A stretch of DNA of 64,000 nucleotides from Croceicoccus marinus (GTDB lineage Bacteria > Pseudomonadota > Alphaproteobacteria > Sphingomonadales > Sphingomonadaceae). This document shows positions 25,891 to 35,303 of the stretch, one piece after another. Below the pieces are notes generated by a model that did not search any database, was not told the origin of the DNA, and was given only the letters and a program-made list of their open reading frames with translations. Position 1 is the stretch's first letter. Every line of letters begins with the position of its first letter. The DNA is taken from NCBI RefSeq assembly GCF_001661675.2, contig NZ_CP019602.1:2629501-2693500 (forward strand). The letters run 5' to 3'. Position numbers and translations under genes: made by a program.

Positions 25891-26741
25891 TGGAACGGAT
25901 CTGGGAACGCTGGAAGCTGTGGATCATCGGCGCGGGCATCGCGCTGGTGGTCGCGCTGTCCTCCTTCATCGTGGTGCCCGAGACGATGCAGGCGGTGATC
26001 GTCCGCACGGGTGAGCCCGACCGCGTCGCCAACCGCTATCGCCCTAATGCCGATTTCGGCAATACCGGCGCGGGCATCGTGTTCCGCATCCCCATACTGG
26101 AGCGCGTGGTGTGGGTGTCGAAGCAGGTGCTCGACGTCGACATGCAGCGCCAGGAAGTGCTGAGCCGCGACCAGCGCCGCCTCGAAGTGGATGCCTATGC
26201 GCGGTTCCGCATCATCGACCCCGTTCTGATGGTCGAGACCGCCGGCAGCACCGAACGCGTGGCCGAGGCGCTGCAGCCGATCCTGAACTCGGTGCTGCGC
26301 CAGCGGCTGGGCACGCGCAGTTTCCAGTCGCTGCTGACCGCCGACCGCAGCGCGGCAATGGAAGAGATCCGCGAAGGTCTTGACCGCGAGGCGCGCGAAT
26401 ATGGGGCGCAGGTGATCGACGTAAGGATCAAGCGTGCCGACCTACCCGAGGGGAGGCCGCTGGAAACCGCCTTCACCCGCATGGAAACCGCAAGGAAGCA
26501 GGAATCGGACACGATTCGCGCGCAAGGGTCCAAGCAGGCGCAGATCATCCGCGGCGAGGCGCAGGCCGAGGCGTCGGCCACCTATGCGCAGGCGTTCAAC
26601 CAGGATCCCGAGTTCTACGACTTCTATCGCGCGATGCAGAGCTATGACGCAGTGTTCGCGGACAGCAGCAGGGGCAGCGAAAGCTCGATCATCCTGTCGC
26701 CGGACAATGAATATCTGCGCCAGTTCCAAGGTCGCCGCTGA
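25890..26741 (+). CDS. hflC: FtsH protease modulator HflC
   Basis: A 283-residue partner of HflK. It has a single N-terminal membrane anchor ('LWIIGAGIALVVALSSFIVV'), an SPFH/Band 7 domain ('ETMQAVIVRTGEPDRVANRY'), a long helical stretch ('AFTRMETARKQESDTIRAQG') and the conserved 'DPEFYDFYRAMQSYD' near the end. It is translationally coupled to hflK (TGATGG), and the Do protease gene follows 160 bases later. Confidence 0.95.
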   Translation: MERIWERWKLWIIGAGIALVVALSSFIVVPETMQAVIVRTGEPDRVANRYRPNADFGNTGAGIVFRIPILERVVWVSKQVLDVDMQRQEVLSRDQRRLEVDAYARFRIIDPVLMVETAGSTERVAEALQPILNSVLRQRLGTRSFQSLLTADRSAAMEEIREGLDREAREYGAQVIDVRIKRADLPEGRPLETAFTRMETARKQESDTIRAQGSKQAQIIRGEAQAEASATYAQAFNQDPEFYDFYRAMQSYDAVFADSSRGSESSIILSPDNEYLRQFQGRR

Positions 26742-26902
26742 TCACGCAACTGTACCGAATAGTCGCAGTTCGTATCAGCGAGCCGATATTCAATCCGCGT
26801 TCAGCCCTTTTAGCGTGAATGGACGGGGTCGATGGAAAATCGGGGATCGATGGAAAAACCTGCAATTGGCCCCATATTGACCTGAAACCGCCAGAAGAAT
26901 TC

Positions 26903-28459
26903 ATGAAACAAGATACCAAGAGGACCACGATCGTGCGTTACGCCTATTCGGTCACAGCCGCGCTGCTTGCTGGCGGCGCCGCCCTTTCCTTTGCCACCGG
27001 CTTCCCCGCCGGCGCGCAGGTCGCGCAGAACGACGATGCGTCGATCAACCGCGTGGTGCCCCGTTCGGGCGCGCCCGCCAGCTTCGCCGAGCTGACGGCG
27101 CAGCTGCAGCCGGCGGTGGTGAACATCTCCACCCGCCAGCGCGTGCAGGTCGCCAATAATCCGTTCGCGGGCACCCCTTTCGAAGGGCTGTTCGGCGGAC
27201 AGGGCCAGAACCAGACGCGCGAGGCGCAGTCGCTGGGTTCGGGCTTCATCATCAGCGCCGACGGCTATGTGGTGACGAACAACCACGTCATTTCCGTTCA
27301 GGGCGACGGCGAGCTGGAATCGATCACCGTCACCATGCCCGACGGCACCGAGTACGAGGCCGAGCTGATCGGCAAGGATCCCGAATCCGACCTTGCCGTG
27401 TTGAAGATCCAGAGCGACCGGGACTTCCCCTTCGTCGAGTTCGGATCGTCCAGCGACGCGCGCGTGGGCGACTGGATCATCGCCATCGGCAATCCCTTCG
27501 GCCTGGGCGGCACGGTGACCAGCGGCATCATTTCGGCCGTGTTCCGCAACACCAATTCGGGCGGCATCTATGACCGCTATCTGCAGACCGACGCCGCCAT
27601 CAACCGCGGCAATTCGGGCGGCCCGATGTTCGACATGCAGGGCAATGTGATCGGCATCAACAATGCCATCTTCTCGCCCACGGGCGGCAGCGTGGGCATC
27701 GGCTTTGCCATTCCCGCCGACACCGCGGCCCCGATCGTCGAGAAGCTGATCGCGGGCCAGTCGATCGAGCGCGGCTATCTGGGCATCCAGATCAACCCGG
27801 TGACCGACGACCTCGCCTCCTCTCTGGGCCTGCCGCGCAATCGCGGCGAGTTCGTGCAGTCGGTCGTGCCCGGCGGCGCGGCGGACCAGGCGGGGCTGCA
27901 GCCCGGCGACGTGGTGGTCAAGGTCGCGGGCCGCGACATCACGCCCGACCAGACGCTGAGCTATACGGTCGCGAATATCGAACCCGGCACGCGCGTTCCG
28001 ATCGAGATCATCCGCAACGGCCAGCGCCGCACGCTGACTGCCACGATCGGCCTGCGCCCCAGCCAGGAAGAGCTGGCCGACAGCTTCGCCAATCCGGATG
28101 ACGAGGAAGACGAGGGCTTCGGCAATCCCGGCACCGAGGGCGAGCAGGAATATATCGCCGAGAAGCTGGGCCTGTCGGCCATCCCGCTGACGCCGGAAAT
28201 CCGCCGCCAGCTGGGCGTGGGCTCCGATACGCAGGGCATGGTGATCGCGGCCGTCGCCGCAAGCTCCGACGCGGGGCAGAAGGGCCTTCGCCGCGGCGAC
28301 ATCATCCTGTCGGCCAATTACCAGGACGTCACAAGCGTCGCCGAGCTGGAAAGCGCAGTCCGCGCTGCCGAGCGCGACGACCGCGAGGCGGTGTTGCTGC
28401 GCGTGCAGCGGCGCGGCCAGCCGGCGATCTATCTGCCGATCCGCCTCTCGCGCGACTGA
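26903..28459 (+). CDS. degP: Periplasmic Do-type serine protease (DegP/MucD)
   Basis: This protease degrades or chaperones misfolded envelope proteins. The 518 residues start with a signal peptide ending around 'FPAGAQVAQN'. The trypsin-like domain carries His in 'VVTNNHVIS', Asp in 'DPESDLAVLK' and Ser in 'INRGNSGGPMF'. Two PDZ domains follow, one beginning 'RGYLGIQINPVTDDLASSLG' and one at 'LGVGSDTQGMVIAAV'. Association with hflKC is common in alphaproteobacteria. The transcript ends at a shared terminator (28487-28514). Confidence 0.94.
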   Translation: MKQDTKRTTIVRYAYSVTAALLAGGAALSFATGFPAGAQVAQNDDASINRVVPRSGAPASFAELTAQLQPAVVNISTRQRVQVANNPFAGTPFEGLFGGQGQNQTREAQSLGSGFIISADGYVVTNNHVISVQGDGELESITVTMPDGTEYEAELIGKDPESDLAVLKIQSDRDFPFVEFGSSSDARVGDWIIAIGNPFGLGGTVTSGIISAVFRNTNSGGIYDRYLQTDAAINRGNSGGPMFDMQGNVIGINNAIFSPTGGSVGIGFAIPADTAAPIVEKLIAGQSIERGYLGIQINPVTDDLASSLGLPRNRGEFVQSVVPGGAADQAGLQPGDVVVKVAGRDITPDQTLSYTVANIEPGTRVPIEIIRNGQRRTLTATIGLRPSQEELADSFANPDDEEDEGFGNPGTEGEQEYIAEKLGLSAIPLTPEIRRQLGVGSDTQGMVIAAVAASSDAGQKGLRRGDIILSANYQDVTSVAELESAVRAAERDDREAVLLRVQRRGQPAIYLPIRLSRD

Positions 28460-28486
28460 TCGCCCGGGACAGCAGGACAGACGAAA

Positions 28487-28514
28487 GGGCCGCTCCCGTC
28501 GCCGGGGGCGGCCC
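28487..28514. terminator. Bidirectional terminator between degP and the PBP gene
   Basis: GGGCCGCTCCC (28487-28497) pairs with GGGGGCGGCCC (28504-28514) around a 6-base loop. It is followed by ATTTGCTTT on the plus strand and by TTTCGTCTG on the minus strand. It lies between the two convergent stop codons, so it can serve both genes. Confidence 0.75.
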
Positions 28515-28562
28515 ATTTGCTTTGGTTCGGCTGGCCTGACACGCGATCAGGCGGGCGAACGA

Positions 28563-30857
28563 TCAGGGCTGGTACTGGTCCTCCATCCGTTCGAATTCGA
28601 CCACCTTGGGCTGGGACTGGCGCGTCGGCTCGATCCGCTGGGCCGCGCCCTGCTGGCGTAAGACCTGCTGGCGCGAACCGGGCGGCGGGTCGCGGCGCAG
28701 CTGCCTGTCCTCTCGCCCCGTGGCGCGGTCGAGGAAGTCCTGGTCGATGCCGCGCGGCTGTTCGGGCTGGCGTTCCGACGGCGGCGCGCTGCCATAGCCG
28801 TCGTCATAGTAATCGTCGCGATAGCCGTCGGGGCCGTAGCCATATTCGCCGTTCCCCCTGTCGCCCGACCTGTCTCCGGGCCGCATGCCGTCGTCGGGCG
28901 GAGCGCGATAATCGCCGCCGTAGGGATCGATCGGATTCCCGTCCTCGTCGAAGAAGTAGTAATCGCCGCCCTCGCCGCCGAACCAGGCCTCGTCATCGGG
29001 CTCCAATTGCCATTCGGGCAGGGTGAGTTCGGTGTTGAATTCCTCGACCGGGCGCTTGTCGGTGGCGATCCGCATATAGGCCGCCCAGGCGCGCGCGGGC
29101 GCGGTGCCGCCCTGCAGCCCGCCGACGCGGGCATTGTCGTCGCGGCCCATCCACACGCCGGTGGTGATGCCGCTGGAAAAGCCCATGAACCAGCCGTCCT
29201 TGTTCGAGCTGGTCGTGCCGGTCTTGCCCGCGGCGGGCCGTCCGATCTGTGCCGCGCGGCCGGTGCCGGTGTTCACCGCGGTCTGCAGCAGGTCGGTCAT
29301 CTGCGCGGCGACATAGGGCGCGACCAGCTGGTCCTGGCGCCCGCGCTGGCGTTCGTACAGCAGTTCGCCGTCGGCGGTGGTGACGCGGGTGATGCCATAG
29401 GGCTCGACCGAGCGCCCCTCGGCCTGGACCGCGGCGAAGGCGCCGGTCAGGTCGATCAGCCGCACTTCGGACGCGCCCAGCACCATCGAGGGATAGGTGC
29501 TGATCGGGCTGGTGATGCCGAAGCGGCGCGCCATGCTGGCGACGGTACCGAAGCCGACCGATTCGCCCAGCTGGGCGGCGACCGTGTTCTTGGAATAGGC
29601 AAAGGCCGCGCGCACGTCGATCTTGCCCGCATAGGTCCCGCCCGAATTGCGCGGGGTCCAGCCGTCGATGGTGATCGGCCGGTCGAACACGGGCGAATCG
29701 GGCGTATAGCCGGCTTCCAGCGCGGCAAGATAGACGAACAGTTTCCACGCCGAACCCGGCTGGCGCTGCGCCTGGGTGGCGCGGTTGTAGTTGGTCTCGA
29801 CGTAATCGGTGCCGCCGACCAGCGCCAGCACAGCCCCGTCGCGGTCCAGGCTGACCAGCGCGCCCTGCGCCCCGCTGGGGACGTTCGACTTGATCGCGGT
29901 GGTCGCCGCGCGCTGCATGCCGACATCCAGCGTGGTCCACACCTCGATCGGCCCGAAACTGTCGGGGACCAGGAAGTCGAGCTGCGGCAGCACCCAGTCG
30001 GTGAAATAGCGCACCGAGTTCTGGCCGTGCTCTTCCTTCAGCTTCACCGTGCTGACGTCGATGGCGGCGGCTTCGGAAGGGCTGATATAGCCTTCCTGTT
30101 CCATCAGCCGCAGCACGATGGCCGCGCGCGAGATGGCGGCATTGGCATCGGCGGTGGGCGAATAGCGCGAGGGCGCCTTGACCAGCCCGGCGATGATCGC
30201 CGCCTCGGCCGGGCGCAGGTCGGTCGCGGGATGGCTAAAGAACAGGCGGCTGGCCGAATCGACGCCATAGGCGCCGCCGCCGAAATAGACCTTGTTGAGA
30301 TAGAGCTCGAGGATCTGGTCCTTCGAGAATTTCTGTTCCAGCGCCAGCGCCAGGATCGCCTCGCGCACCTTGCGGTCGAAGGTCTTGTTGTTGTTGAGGA
30401 AGATGTTGCGCGCCAGCTGCTGGGTGATCGTCGATCCGCCCTGCCGCCAGTAACCCTGCTCCACCCGCACCATCAGCGATCGCAGCACGCCGATCGGGTC
30501 GACGCCCCAGTGATCGTAGAAGCGGCGATCCTCCACCGCGACCATCGCGTTCTTCATCACCTCGGGAATTTCGCGCGCGTCCAGCCATTCGCCATAGCTG
30601 GGGCCGATCGACACCAGCTCGCGCCCGTCGCGTGCGCGCACCACGATCATCTGGCCGTGCTCGCTGGCTTTCAGCGTGGAATAGCTGGGCAGCGAGCGCA
30701 TGGTGACCAGCACCGCCATCACCAGCCCGATCGCGGCCAGCACGCCAATGCCGACCAGCGTCACCAGTATGCGCAGCCACCAGCGCTTCTTCGGTCGATC
30801 TGAATTGCGCGATCGCCTGCCCGAATCCGGGGACCGCCGCTTGCCGTTACTGGCCAT
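28563..30857 (-). CDS. Class A penicillin-binding protein (PBP1A type)
   Basis: A bifunctional peptidoglycan glycosyltransferase/transpeptidase of 764 residues. It has a basic cytosolic start, one membrane helix ('ILVTLVGIGVLAAIGLVMAV'), a GT51 domain ('AVEDRRFYDHWGVD', 'GGSTITQQLARN') and a transpeptidase domain with 'PGSAWK', 'YSKN' and 'AAGKTGTT'. The last 150 or so residues form a low-complexity tail rich in Gly, Asp, Tyr and Arg (beginning 'WFGGEGGDYYFFDEDG'), longer than in most relatives. It is monocistronic and convergent with degP. Confidence 0.93.
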   Translation of the reverse strand: MASNGKRRSPDSGRRSRNSDRPKKRWWLRILVTLVGIGVLAAIGLVMAVLVTMRSLPSYSTLKASEHGQMIVVRARDGRELVSIGPSYGEWLDAREIPEVMKNAMVAVEDRRFYDHWGVDPIGVLRSLMVRVEQGYWRQGGSTITQQLARNIFLNNNKTFDRKVREAILALALEQKFSKDQILELYLNKVYFGGGAYGVDSASRLFFSHPATDLRPAEAAIIAGLVKAPSRYSPTADANAAISRAAIVLRLMEQEGYISPSEAAAIDVSTVKLKEEHGQNSVRYFTDWVLPQLDFLVPDSFGPIEVWTTLDVGMQRAATTAIKSNVPSGAQGALVSLDRDGAVLALVGGTDYVETNYNRATQAQRQPGSAWKLFVYLAALEAGYTPDSPVFDRPITIDGWTPRNSGGTYAGKIDVRAAFAYSKNTVAAQLGESVGFGTVASMARRFGITSPISTYPSMVLGASEVRLIDLTGAFAAVQAEGRSVEPYGITRVTTADGELLYERQRGRQDQLVAPYVAAQMTDLLQTAVNTGTGRAAQIGRPAAGKTGTTSSNKDGWFMGFSSGITTGVWMGRDDNARVGGLQGGTAPARAWAAYMRIATDKRPVEEFNTELTLPEWQLEPDDEAWFGGEGGDYYFFDEDGNPIDPYGGDYRAPPDDGMRPGDRSGDRGNGEYGYGPDGYRDDYYDDGYGSAPPSERQPEQPRGIDQDFLDRATGREDRQLRRDPPPGSRQQVLRQQGAAQRIEPTRQSQPKVVEFERMEDQYQP

Positions 30858-31030
30858 TACCCGCCTATCACATCATCGGCACCGCATTGCCCGCGGCCCC
30901 GTCCAAACGGACGGCGGCATGCGATATGCGAGCAGAACCCATGCTGAACAGGGTTGCGCATGGCGCAGCCCCGTTCAAGCGGGCGGGCCGATCCATCCTC
31001 GGCTTTTTTGGGTTCGGCTGGTTGGGGTCT

Positions 31031-31468
31031 TCAGGACGTCAGGTCGCTGCCGGAACCCTCGGCATCGAAGTCGAGCGCCACGCTGTTCATGCAATAGCGC
31101 TGGCCGGTCGGCTGCGGGCCGTCGGGGAAGACGTGGCCCAGATGCCCGTCGCAAGTGGCGCAGCGGATCTCGGTGCGGATCATGCCGTGGCTGGTATCGC
31201 GGATTTCCTTTACCGCATCGGCGCCGATCGGCTGGAAGAAGCTGGGCCAGCCCGATCCGCTCTCGAACTTGGTGTCGGATGTGAACAAGGGCGAATGGCA
31301 CCCGGCGCAGCGATAGAGGCCGTCCTCGTCATTGTGATAGAGCGCGCCGGCGAAAGCGCGTTCGGTCCCGCCTTCGCGCAGGACGTGATATTGTTCGGGA
31401 GTCAGCCGGTCGCGCCATTCGCTCTCGGGCAGGTCCAGTTTCTCGGGGCGTTCGAGGTTGTCGGCCAT
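31031..31468 (-). CDS. msrB: Peptide-methionine (R)-S-oxide reductase
   Basis: MsrB reduces the R form of methionine sulfoxide in proteins. The 145 residues have the two zinc-binding pairs CAGC (54, 57) and CATC (103, 106), the signature '[13 protein letters not shown]' and catalytic Cys126 in 'RYCMNS'. There is no signal peptide, so it is cytosolic. It is about 30 bases downstream of nfeD on the same strand, possibly read through from it. Confidence 0.96.
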   Translation of the reverse strand: MADNLERPEKLDLPESEWRDRLTPEQYHVLREGGTERAFAGALYHNDEDGLYRCAGCHSPLFTSDTKFESGSGWPSFFQPIGADAVKEIRDTSHGMIRTEIRCATCDGHLGHVFPDGPQPTGQRYCMNSVALDFDAEGSGSDLTS

Positions 31469-31501
31469 TGGGGGGCTTTCCTTTCGCCGCCCGGCCAGGC
31501 G

Positions 31502-31996
31502 TCATGGCAATGCGGGCGGACTGTTCGTTGGTGAACCCGCGATATGGGAAGTGTCCGGCGGGCCGACAAGCAGCACCACCCCGTCGTGCCCCGTCACCAC
31601 CAGCCGCGTGCCCGCGGGCGCATCGTCGCCGCGCGCGATCCATTCGCTGTCGCCGTGGCGCACGCGCCCGCTGCCGCCCTCGATCGCGCGGCTGACCACG
31701 ACGCTTTCGCCCACCAGCCGCCCGCCGCGGTCGTTCATCAGCGGGTCGCTGCTCTCTATCGGGTAGAGCGTCAGCCAGTGCCGCGCGGCCAGCACCGAGA
31801 AGCCCGAGAATACCGCGAAGGTCAGCACCTGGATCGCGAAATCGACATCGGCGACCCCCGCCACCAGCGCCGTGGCGAAGGCGGCAAGCCCCAGCCAGAT
31901 CAGGAAATAGCCGGGTGCGATCAACTCTGCCGTGAGCATGACCGCGCCGAGGATCAGCCAGAGCCACACATGGTCGATGCCGTCGAAGAACCCCAT
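31502..31996 (-). CDS. NfeD-family membrane protein
   Basis: This 164-residue protein of the short NfeD type has three to four membrane helices ('HVWLWLILGAVMLTAELI', 'FLIWLGLAAFATALVAGV', 'AIQVLTFAVFSGFSVLAARH') and a C-terminal OB-fold domain ('GGRLVGESVVVSRAIEGGSG', 'GTRLVVTGHDGVVLLV'). It starts 13 bases after the SPFH gene, its usual partner; the pair is thought to act in membrane organisation or protein quality control. Confidence 0.9.
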   Translation of the reverse strand: MGFFDGIDHVWLWLILGAVMLTAELIAPGYFLIWLGLAAFATALVAGVADVDFAIQVLTFAVFSGFSVLAARHWLTLYPIESSDPLMNDRGGRLVGESVVVSRAIEGGSGRVRHGDSEWIARGDDAPAGTRLVVTGHDGVVLLVGPPDTSHIAGSPTNSPPALP

Positions 31997-32009
31997 CGCC
32001 GTTCTGCCC

Positions 32010-33011
32010 CTAACCCGCGCGCGGCACGCTGCCGACATAGGGGCTGCCCGATGCCGTGCCGCGTGGCGGTTGCGGCGGCGGAACGTCGGTCTTCACCGTG
32101 CCCGCGGGCGGCGTCACCGCGTCGCGCACCAGCTCGCCGATGCCGCCCAGCGTGCCGATCAGCTGCGTCGCCTCGACCGGGAACAGGATGGTCTTGGCAT
32201 TGGGGCTGGTGGCGAACTCGCTGACCGCCTCGACATATTTCTGCGCCACGAAATAGTTCAGCGCCTGCGTGCCGGACGAGGCGATCGCCTCGGACACCAC
32301 GCGGGTCGCCTCCGCCTCGGCCATGGCCTGGCGTTCGCGCGCCTCGGCGTCGCGGAAAGCGGATTCCTTGCGGCCCTCGGCCTCAAGGATGCGCGATTGC
32401 TTCTGCCCTTCGGCGCGCAGGATGGCGCTGGCGCGGTCGCCCTCCGCCTCGAGGATCTCGGCGCGCTTCAGGCGTTCGGCCTTCATCTGGCGGGCCATCG
32501 CCTCGGATATGTCGATGGGCGGGCGGATGTCCTTGATCTCGACCCGCGTGATCTTGATGCCCCAGGGCGACGTCGCGTGATCGACCACCGACAGCAGCTT
32601 GGCATTGATGTCGTCGCGCTGGGACAAGGTCTCGTCCAGGTCCATCGACCCCATCACCGTGCGCAGGTTCGTGGTGGTCAGCGCCATGATCGCGTTCTGC
32701 AGTCCCGATACCTCGTACGCAGCCTTGCCCGCGTCCAGCACCTGGAAGAACACCACCGCGTCGACGCCGACCATGGCGTTGTCCTTGGTGATGATTTCCT
32801 GCCCCGGAATGTCGAGCACCTGTTCCATCATGTTGATCTTGTGCCCCACGCGGTCGACCAGCGGCACGATCAAGTGCATGCCGGGATGCGCGGGCTTGGT
32901 GTAGCGGCCGAGTCGCTCGATCGTGTAGACATGGCCCTGCCGGACCACGCGCACGCTGGTCATCAGCAGCAGGACCACGAACGCGACCAGCGCGATCAGG
33001 AAGATTTCCAT
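32010..33011 (-). CDS. qmcA: SPFH/Band 7 (paraslipin/QmcA-like) protein
   Basis: A 333-residue protein with an N-terminal anchor ('EIFLIALVAFVVLLLMTSV'), a Band 7 domain ('VRQGHVYTIERLGRYTKPAH'), a long Ala/Glu/Arg-rich coiled coil ('AERLKRAEILEAEGDRASAI') and a short Pro-rich tail. Stomatin-like proteins of this type cluster with nfeD, as here. The ATG at 33011 is supported by AAGGGG; the longer frame upstream is not membrane-protein-like. Confidence 0.92.
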   Translation of the reverse strand: MEIFLIALVAFVVLLLMTSVRVVRQGHVYTIERLGRYTKPAHPGMHLIVPLVDRVGHKINMMEQVLDIPGQEIITKDNAMVGVDAVVFFQVLDAGKAAYEVSGLQNAIMALTTTNLRTVMGSMDLDETLSQRDDINAKLLSVVDHATSPWGIKITRVEIKDIRPPIDISEAMARQMKAERLKRAEILEAEGDRASAILRAEGQKQSRILEAEGRKESAFRDAEARERQAMAEAEATRVVSEAIASSGTQALNYFVAQKYVEAVSEFATSPNAKTILFPVEATQLIGTLGGIGELVRDAVTPPAGTVKTDVPPPQPPRGTASGSPYVGSVPRAG

Positions 33012-33202
33012 TGCCGTACCCCTTGTCCGGGATCGCAGCGGCGCGACCCCCCTGTGCCCCATGATGCGCAGAACTTGCGCAATTGGCCAGCCAAACCGGC
33101 CGCAGGAATGCGGTGAACCGAAGAAATCGTGCAACAAGATGACCAGCGAGTTAACAAAGACTGTATCTCGCAGCGGATTATGCGGCTACAAGGGGGGCCT
33201 CT

Positions 33203-34726
33203 ATGGCTTACGGCGATATTACCCGCAGCCCTTCCGCCAGTAACAGGGCGCTGTCGGCAAAAGATCGGCAAAGGCTTGCTGCCCTTGCCGAGTACGAAGT
33301 GCTGGACAGCGAGGCGGAGGAGGCGTTCGACGAGATCGTCTTCACGGCGAAGACCGTGTGCAATACCCCCATGGCGCTGATCAGCCTGGTCGACCGCGAC
33401 CGGCAGTGGTTCAAGGCGCGCATCGGGTTCGATCCGTGCCAGACCCCGATCGAGCAGTCGGTCTGTTCGCATGGCATGTACAGCGACGAACTGATGGTGA
33501 TTCCCGACCTTACCGCCGATCCGCGCACCCGCGACAACAGGCTGGTCGATGCGCCCGACGGGGTGCGCTTCTATGCGGGCGCGCCGCTGGTCACGCCGGG
33601 TGGCGCGGTGATCGGCATGCTGTGCGTGCTGGACGTCAAGGTGCGTCCCGGTGGGCTGGACCCGGCGCAGCGGCGCATCCTGAAATCGCTGTCGAAGCAG
33701 GTGATCACCCAGCTTGAACTGCGCAAGTCGCTGCGCACCGCCGAGCGCGAGATGGAGCAGCACAAGTCGCAGACCGAGGTGCTGAAAAGGGCCAGCAAGC
33801 GCCTGCAGCTGGCCGAGGAAGCGGGCAATGTCGGCGCGTTCGAACTGAACTGCCAGACACGCATGGTGAAGGTCAGCCCCGAATTCTGCCGCATCTATGG
33901 CTTCGACAATGTCGAGACGATCCACGGCAACACGATCGCCGAGCGGCGCAGGGCCTTTACCGACGTGCCGGTCGAGGCGAGCAGCATGGCCGCCGCCGAT
34001 CACCAGGTGATCGAGGAATACGAAATCCTGCGCGCCAATGACGCAGAGCCGCGCTGGCTGGAACTGCGCGCCCGCTATGTCGCGGCCGAGGAAGGACGCG
34101 CGCCCATGCTGGTCGGCATCGTCAGCGACGTGACCGAACAGCACATGGTGAACGAGGAAATCGCCCACCGGCTCAAGAACACGCTGGCGCTGGTGCAGGC
34201 GGTGGCCGGTCACACGCTGCGCGGCATTCCCGATCCCGGACCGGTGCACGAATTCAACCGCCGCATCTCGGCGCTGGCCACCGCGCACGACCTGCTGCTC
34301 AGCCGCAGCCGCGCGGCGGGGTGCCTGCAGGAACTGGCGCGGGGCGTGTTCGACAAGCTGGGCATCGAACAGCGCGTCGACATGTCGGGCCATGACCGCG
34401 AGCTGGCCTCGCGCCCGCTGCTGACGCTGTCGATGATCCTGCACGAGCTGGCGACCAATGCGATGAAATATGGCGCTTTGTCGGTGCCCGACGGGCGGGT
34501 CGAGCTGCGCGTCATCTGCTGTCCCAAGGACGAGGACGGCGAGGAATGGCTGACCCTGAAATGGACCGAGCTGAACGGCCCGCCGGCGGCCACCCCGAAT
34601 CGCAAGGGCCTGGGCACCAGGCTGATCGAACGCGGGCTGGACCCCGAGGGCGAGGTCGAGATGATCTTCGGCGAAACCGGCTTTGCGCTGACGCTGGCCG
34701 CGCCGATGAAGAACCTGATCAGATAG
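33203..34726 (+). CDS. GAF-PAS sensor histidine kinase, HWE family
   Basis: A 507-residue soluble kinase. A GAF domain (about 25-175, '[20 protein letters not shown]', '[20 protein letters not shown]') is followed by a short coiled coil, a PAS domain (about 200-320) and an HWE kinase core: phospho-His in '[18 protein letters not shown]', N-box '[14 protein letters not shown]', the W-x-E motif in 'LKWTELNGP' and '[10 protein letters not shown]'. HWE kinases often act in general stress or light signalling. No response regulator is adjacent. A strong SD (AAGGGGGG) precedes the ATG. Confidence 0.92.
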   Translation: MAYGDITRSPSASNRALSAKDRQRLAALAEYEVLDSEAEEAFDEIVFTAKTVCNTPMALISLVDRDRQWFKARIGFDPCQTPIEQSVCSHGMYSDELMVIPDLTADPRTRDNRLVDAPDGVRFYAGAPLVTPGGAVIGMLCVLDVKVRPGGLDPAQRRILKSLSKQVITQLELRKSLRTAEREMEQHKSQTEVLKRASKRLQLAEEAGNVGAFELNCQTRMVKVSPEFCRIYGFDNVETIHGNTIAERRRAFTDVPVEASSMAAADHQVIEEYEILRANDAEPRWLELRARYVAAEEGRAPMLVGIVSDVTEQHMVNEEIAHRLKNTLALVQAVAGHTLRGIPDPGPVHEFNRRISALATAHDLLLSRSRAAGCLQELARGVFDKLGIEQRVDMSGHDRELASRPLLTLSMILHELATNAMKYGALSVPDGRVELRVICCPKDEDGEEWLTLKWTELNGPPAATPNRKGLGTRLIERGLDPEGEVEMIFGETGFALTLAAPMKNLIR

Positions 34727-34771
34727 GCCCTTTTCCCCGACCGGATCGGAACGGGCCCCGCCGTGGCAGGG

Positions 34772-35138
34772 CCCCGTGAATGGTGGGCAGGTGCTCGTCC
34801 CGGTCGCCCAGGTGGTTCTTGCCGAACTGCCCCGTCGCATAGCCCGCCGATTTCAGCACCGTCGCGATGGTCGGGTTCTCCTTCATCATGCCTTCCCTGG
34901 CGCCCGGCATGCCGACCTTGGTCAGGCCGGTGCGCACGCCGTTCTGGCCCATGATGAAGCTGGCGCGGCCCGCGGTGCAGCTTTGCTCCGCGTAATAGTC
35001 GGTGAAGGCCATGCCCTGTTCGGCGATGCTGCCGATGCTGGGCGTGCGATAGCCCATCATGCCCTTGGTGAAGAAACTGATGTTCGGCTGCCCGATGTCG
35101 TCTCCCCACAGGATGAGGATATTGGGTTGCCGGGCCAT
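34772..35138 (-). pseudogene. N-terminal fragment of an arylsulfatase
   Basis: About 122 residues match the start of an alkaline-phosphatase-superfamily sulfatase: metal ligands in '[11 protein letters not shown]' and the formylglycine motif '[14 protein letters not shown]' (Cys54; C-x-A-x-R rather than C-x-P-x-R), then '[20 protein letters not shown]' and 'HLPTIHG'. Beyond that the frame becomes unrelated and stops at 34719 inside the end of the kinase gene. Intact enzymes have 500 or more residues, so more than three quarters are missing. AGGAG precedes the ATG, so a short product may still be made. Confidence 0.8.
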
Positions 35139-35303
35139 GTGATGCTCCTGCGTTTGGTGCGGCGCCGTCAGCGTCCGGACCGGGGGGATCCGCGACGGCA
35201 GGCGGACAGTGGAGCATCGGTTTCGGCAGAATAATCCTCCCCTAGGGCGCGTCGGGGATATGCGGTAGGTCGGCATGCGGCCCTGCCCGATGGCGAAAAC
35301 GCG

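Noticed and set aside
30987..31009. Plus-strand hairpin GCCGA/TCGGC followed by six T
   Set aside because: It looks like a terminator but no plus-strand gene leads into it; both flanking genes are on the minus strand, and the stem is only 5 bp.
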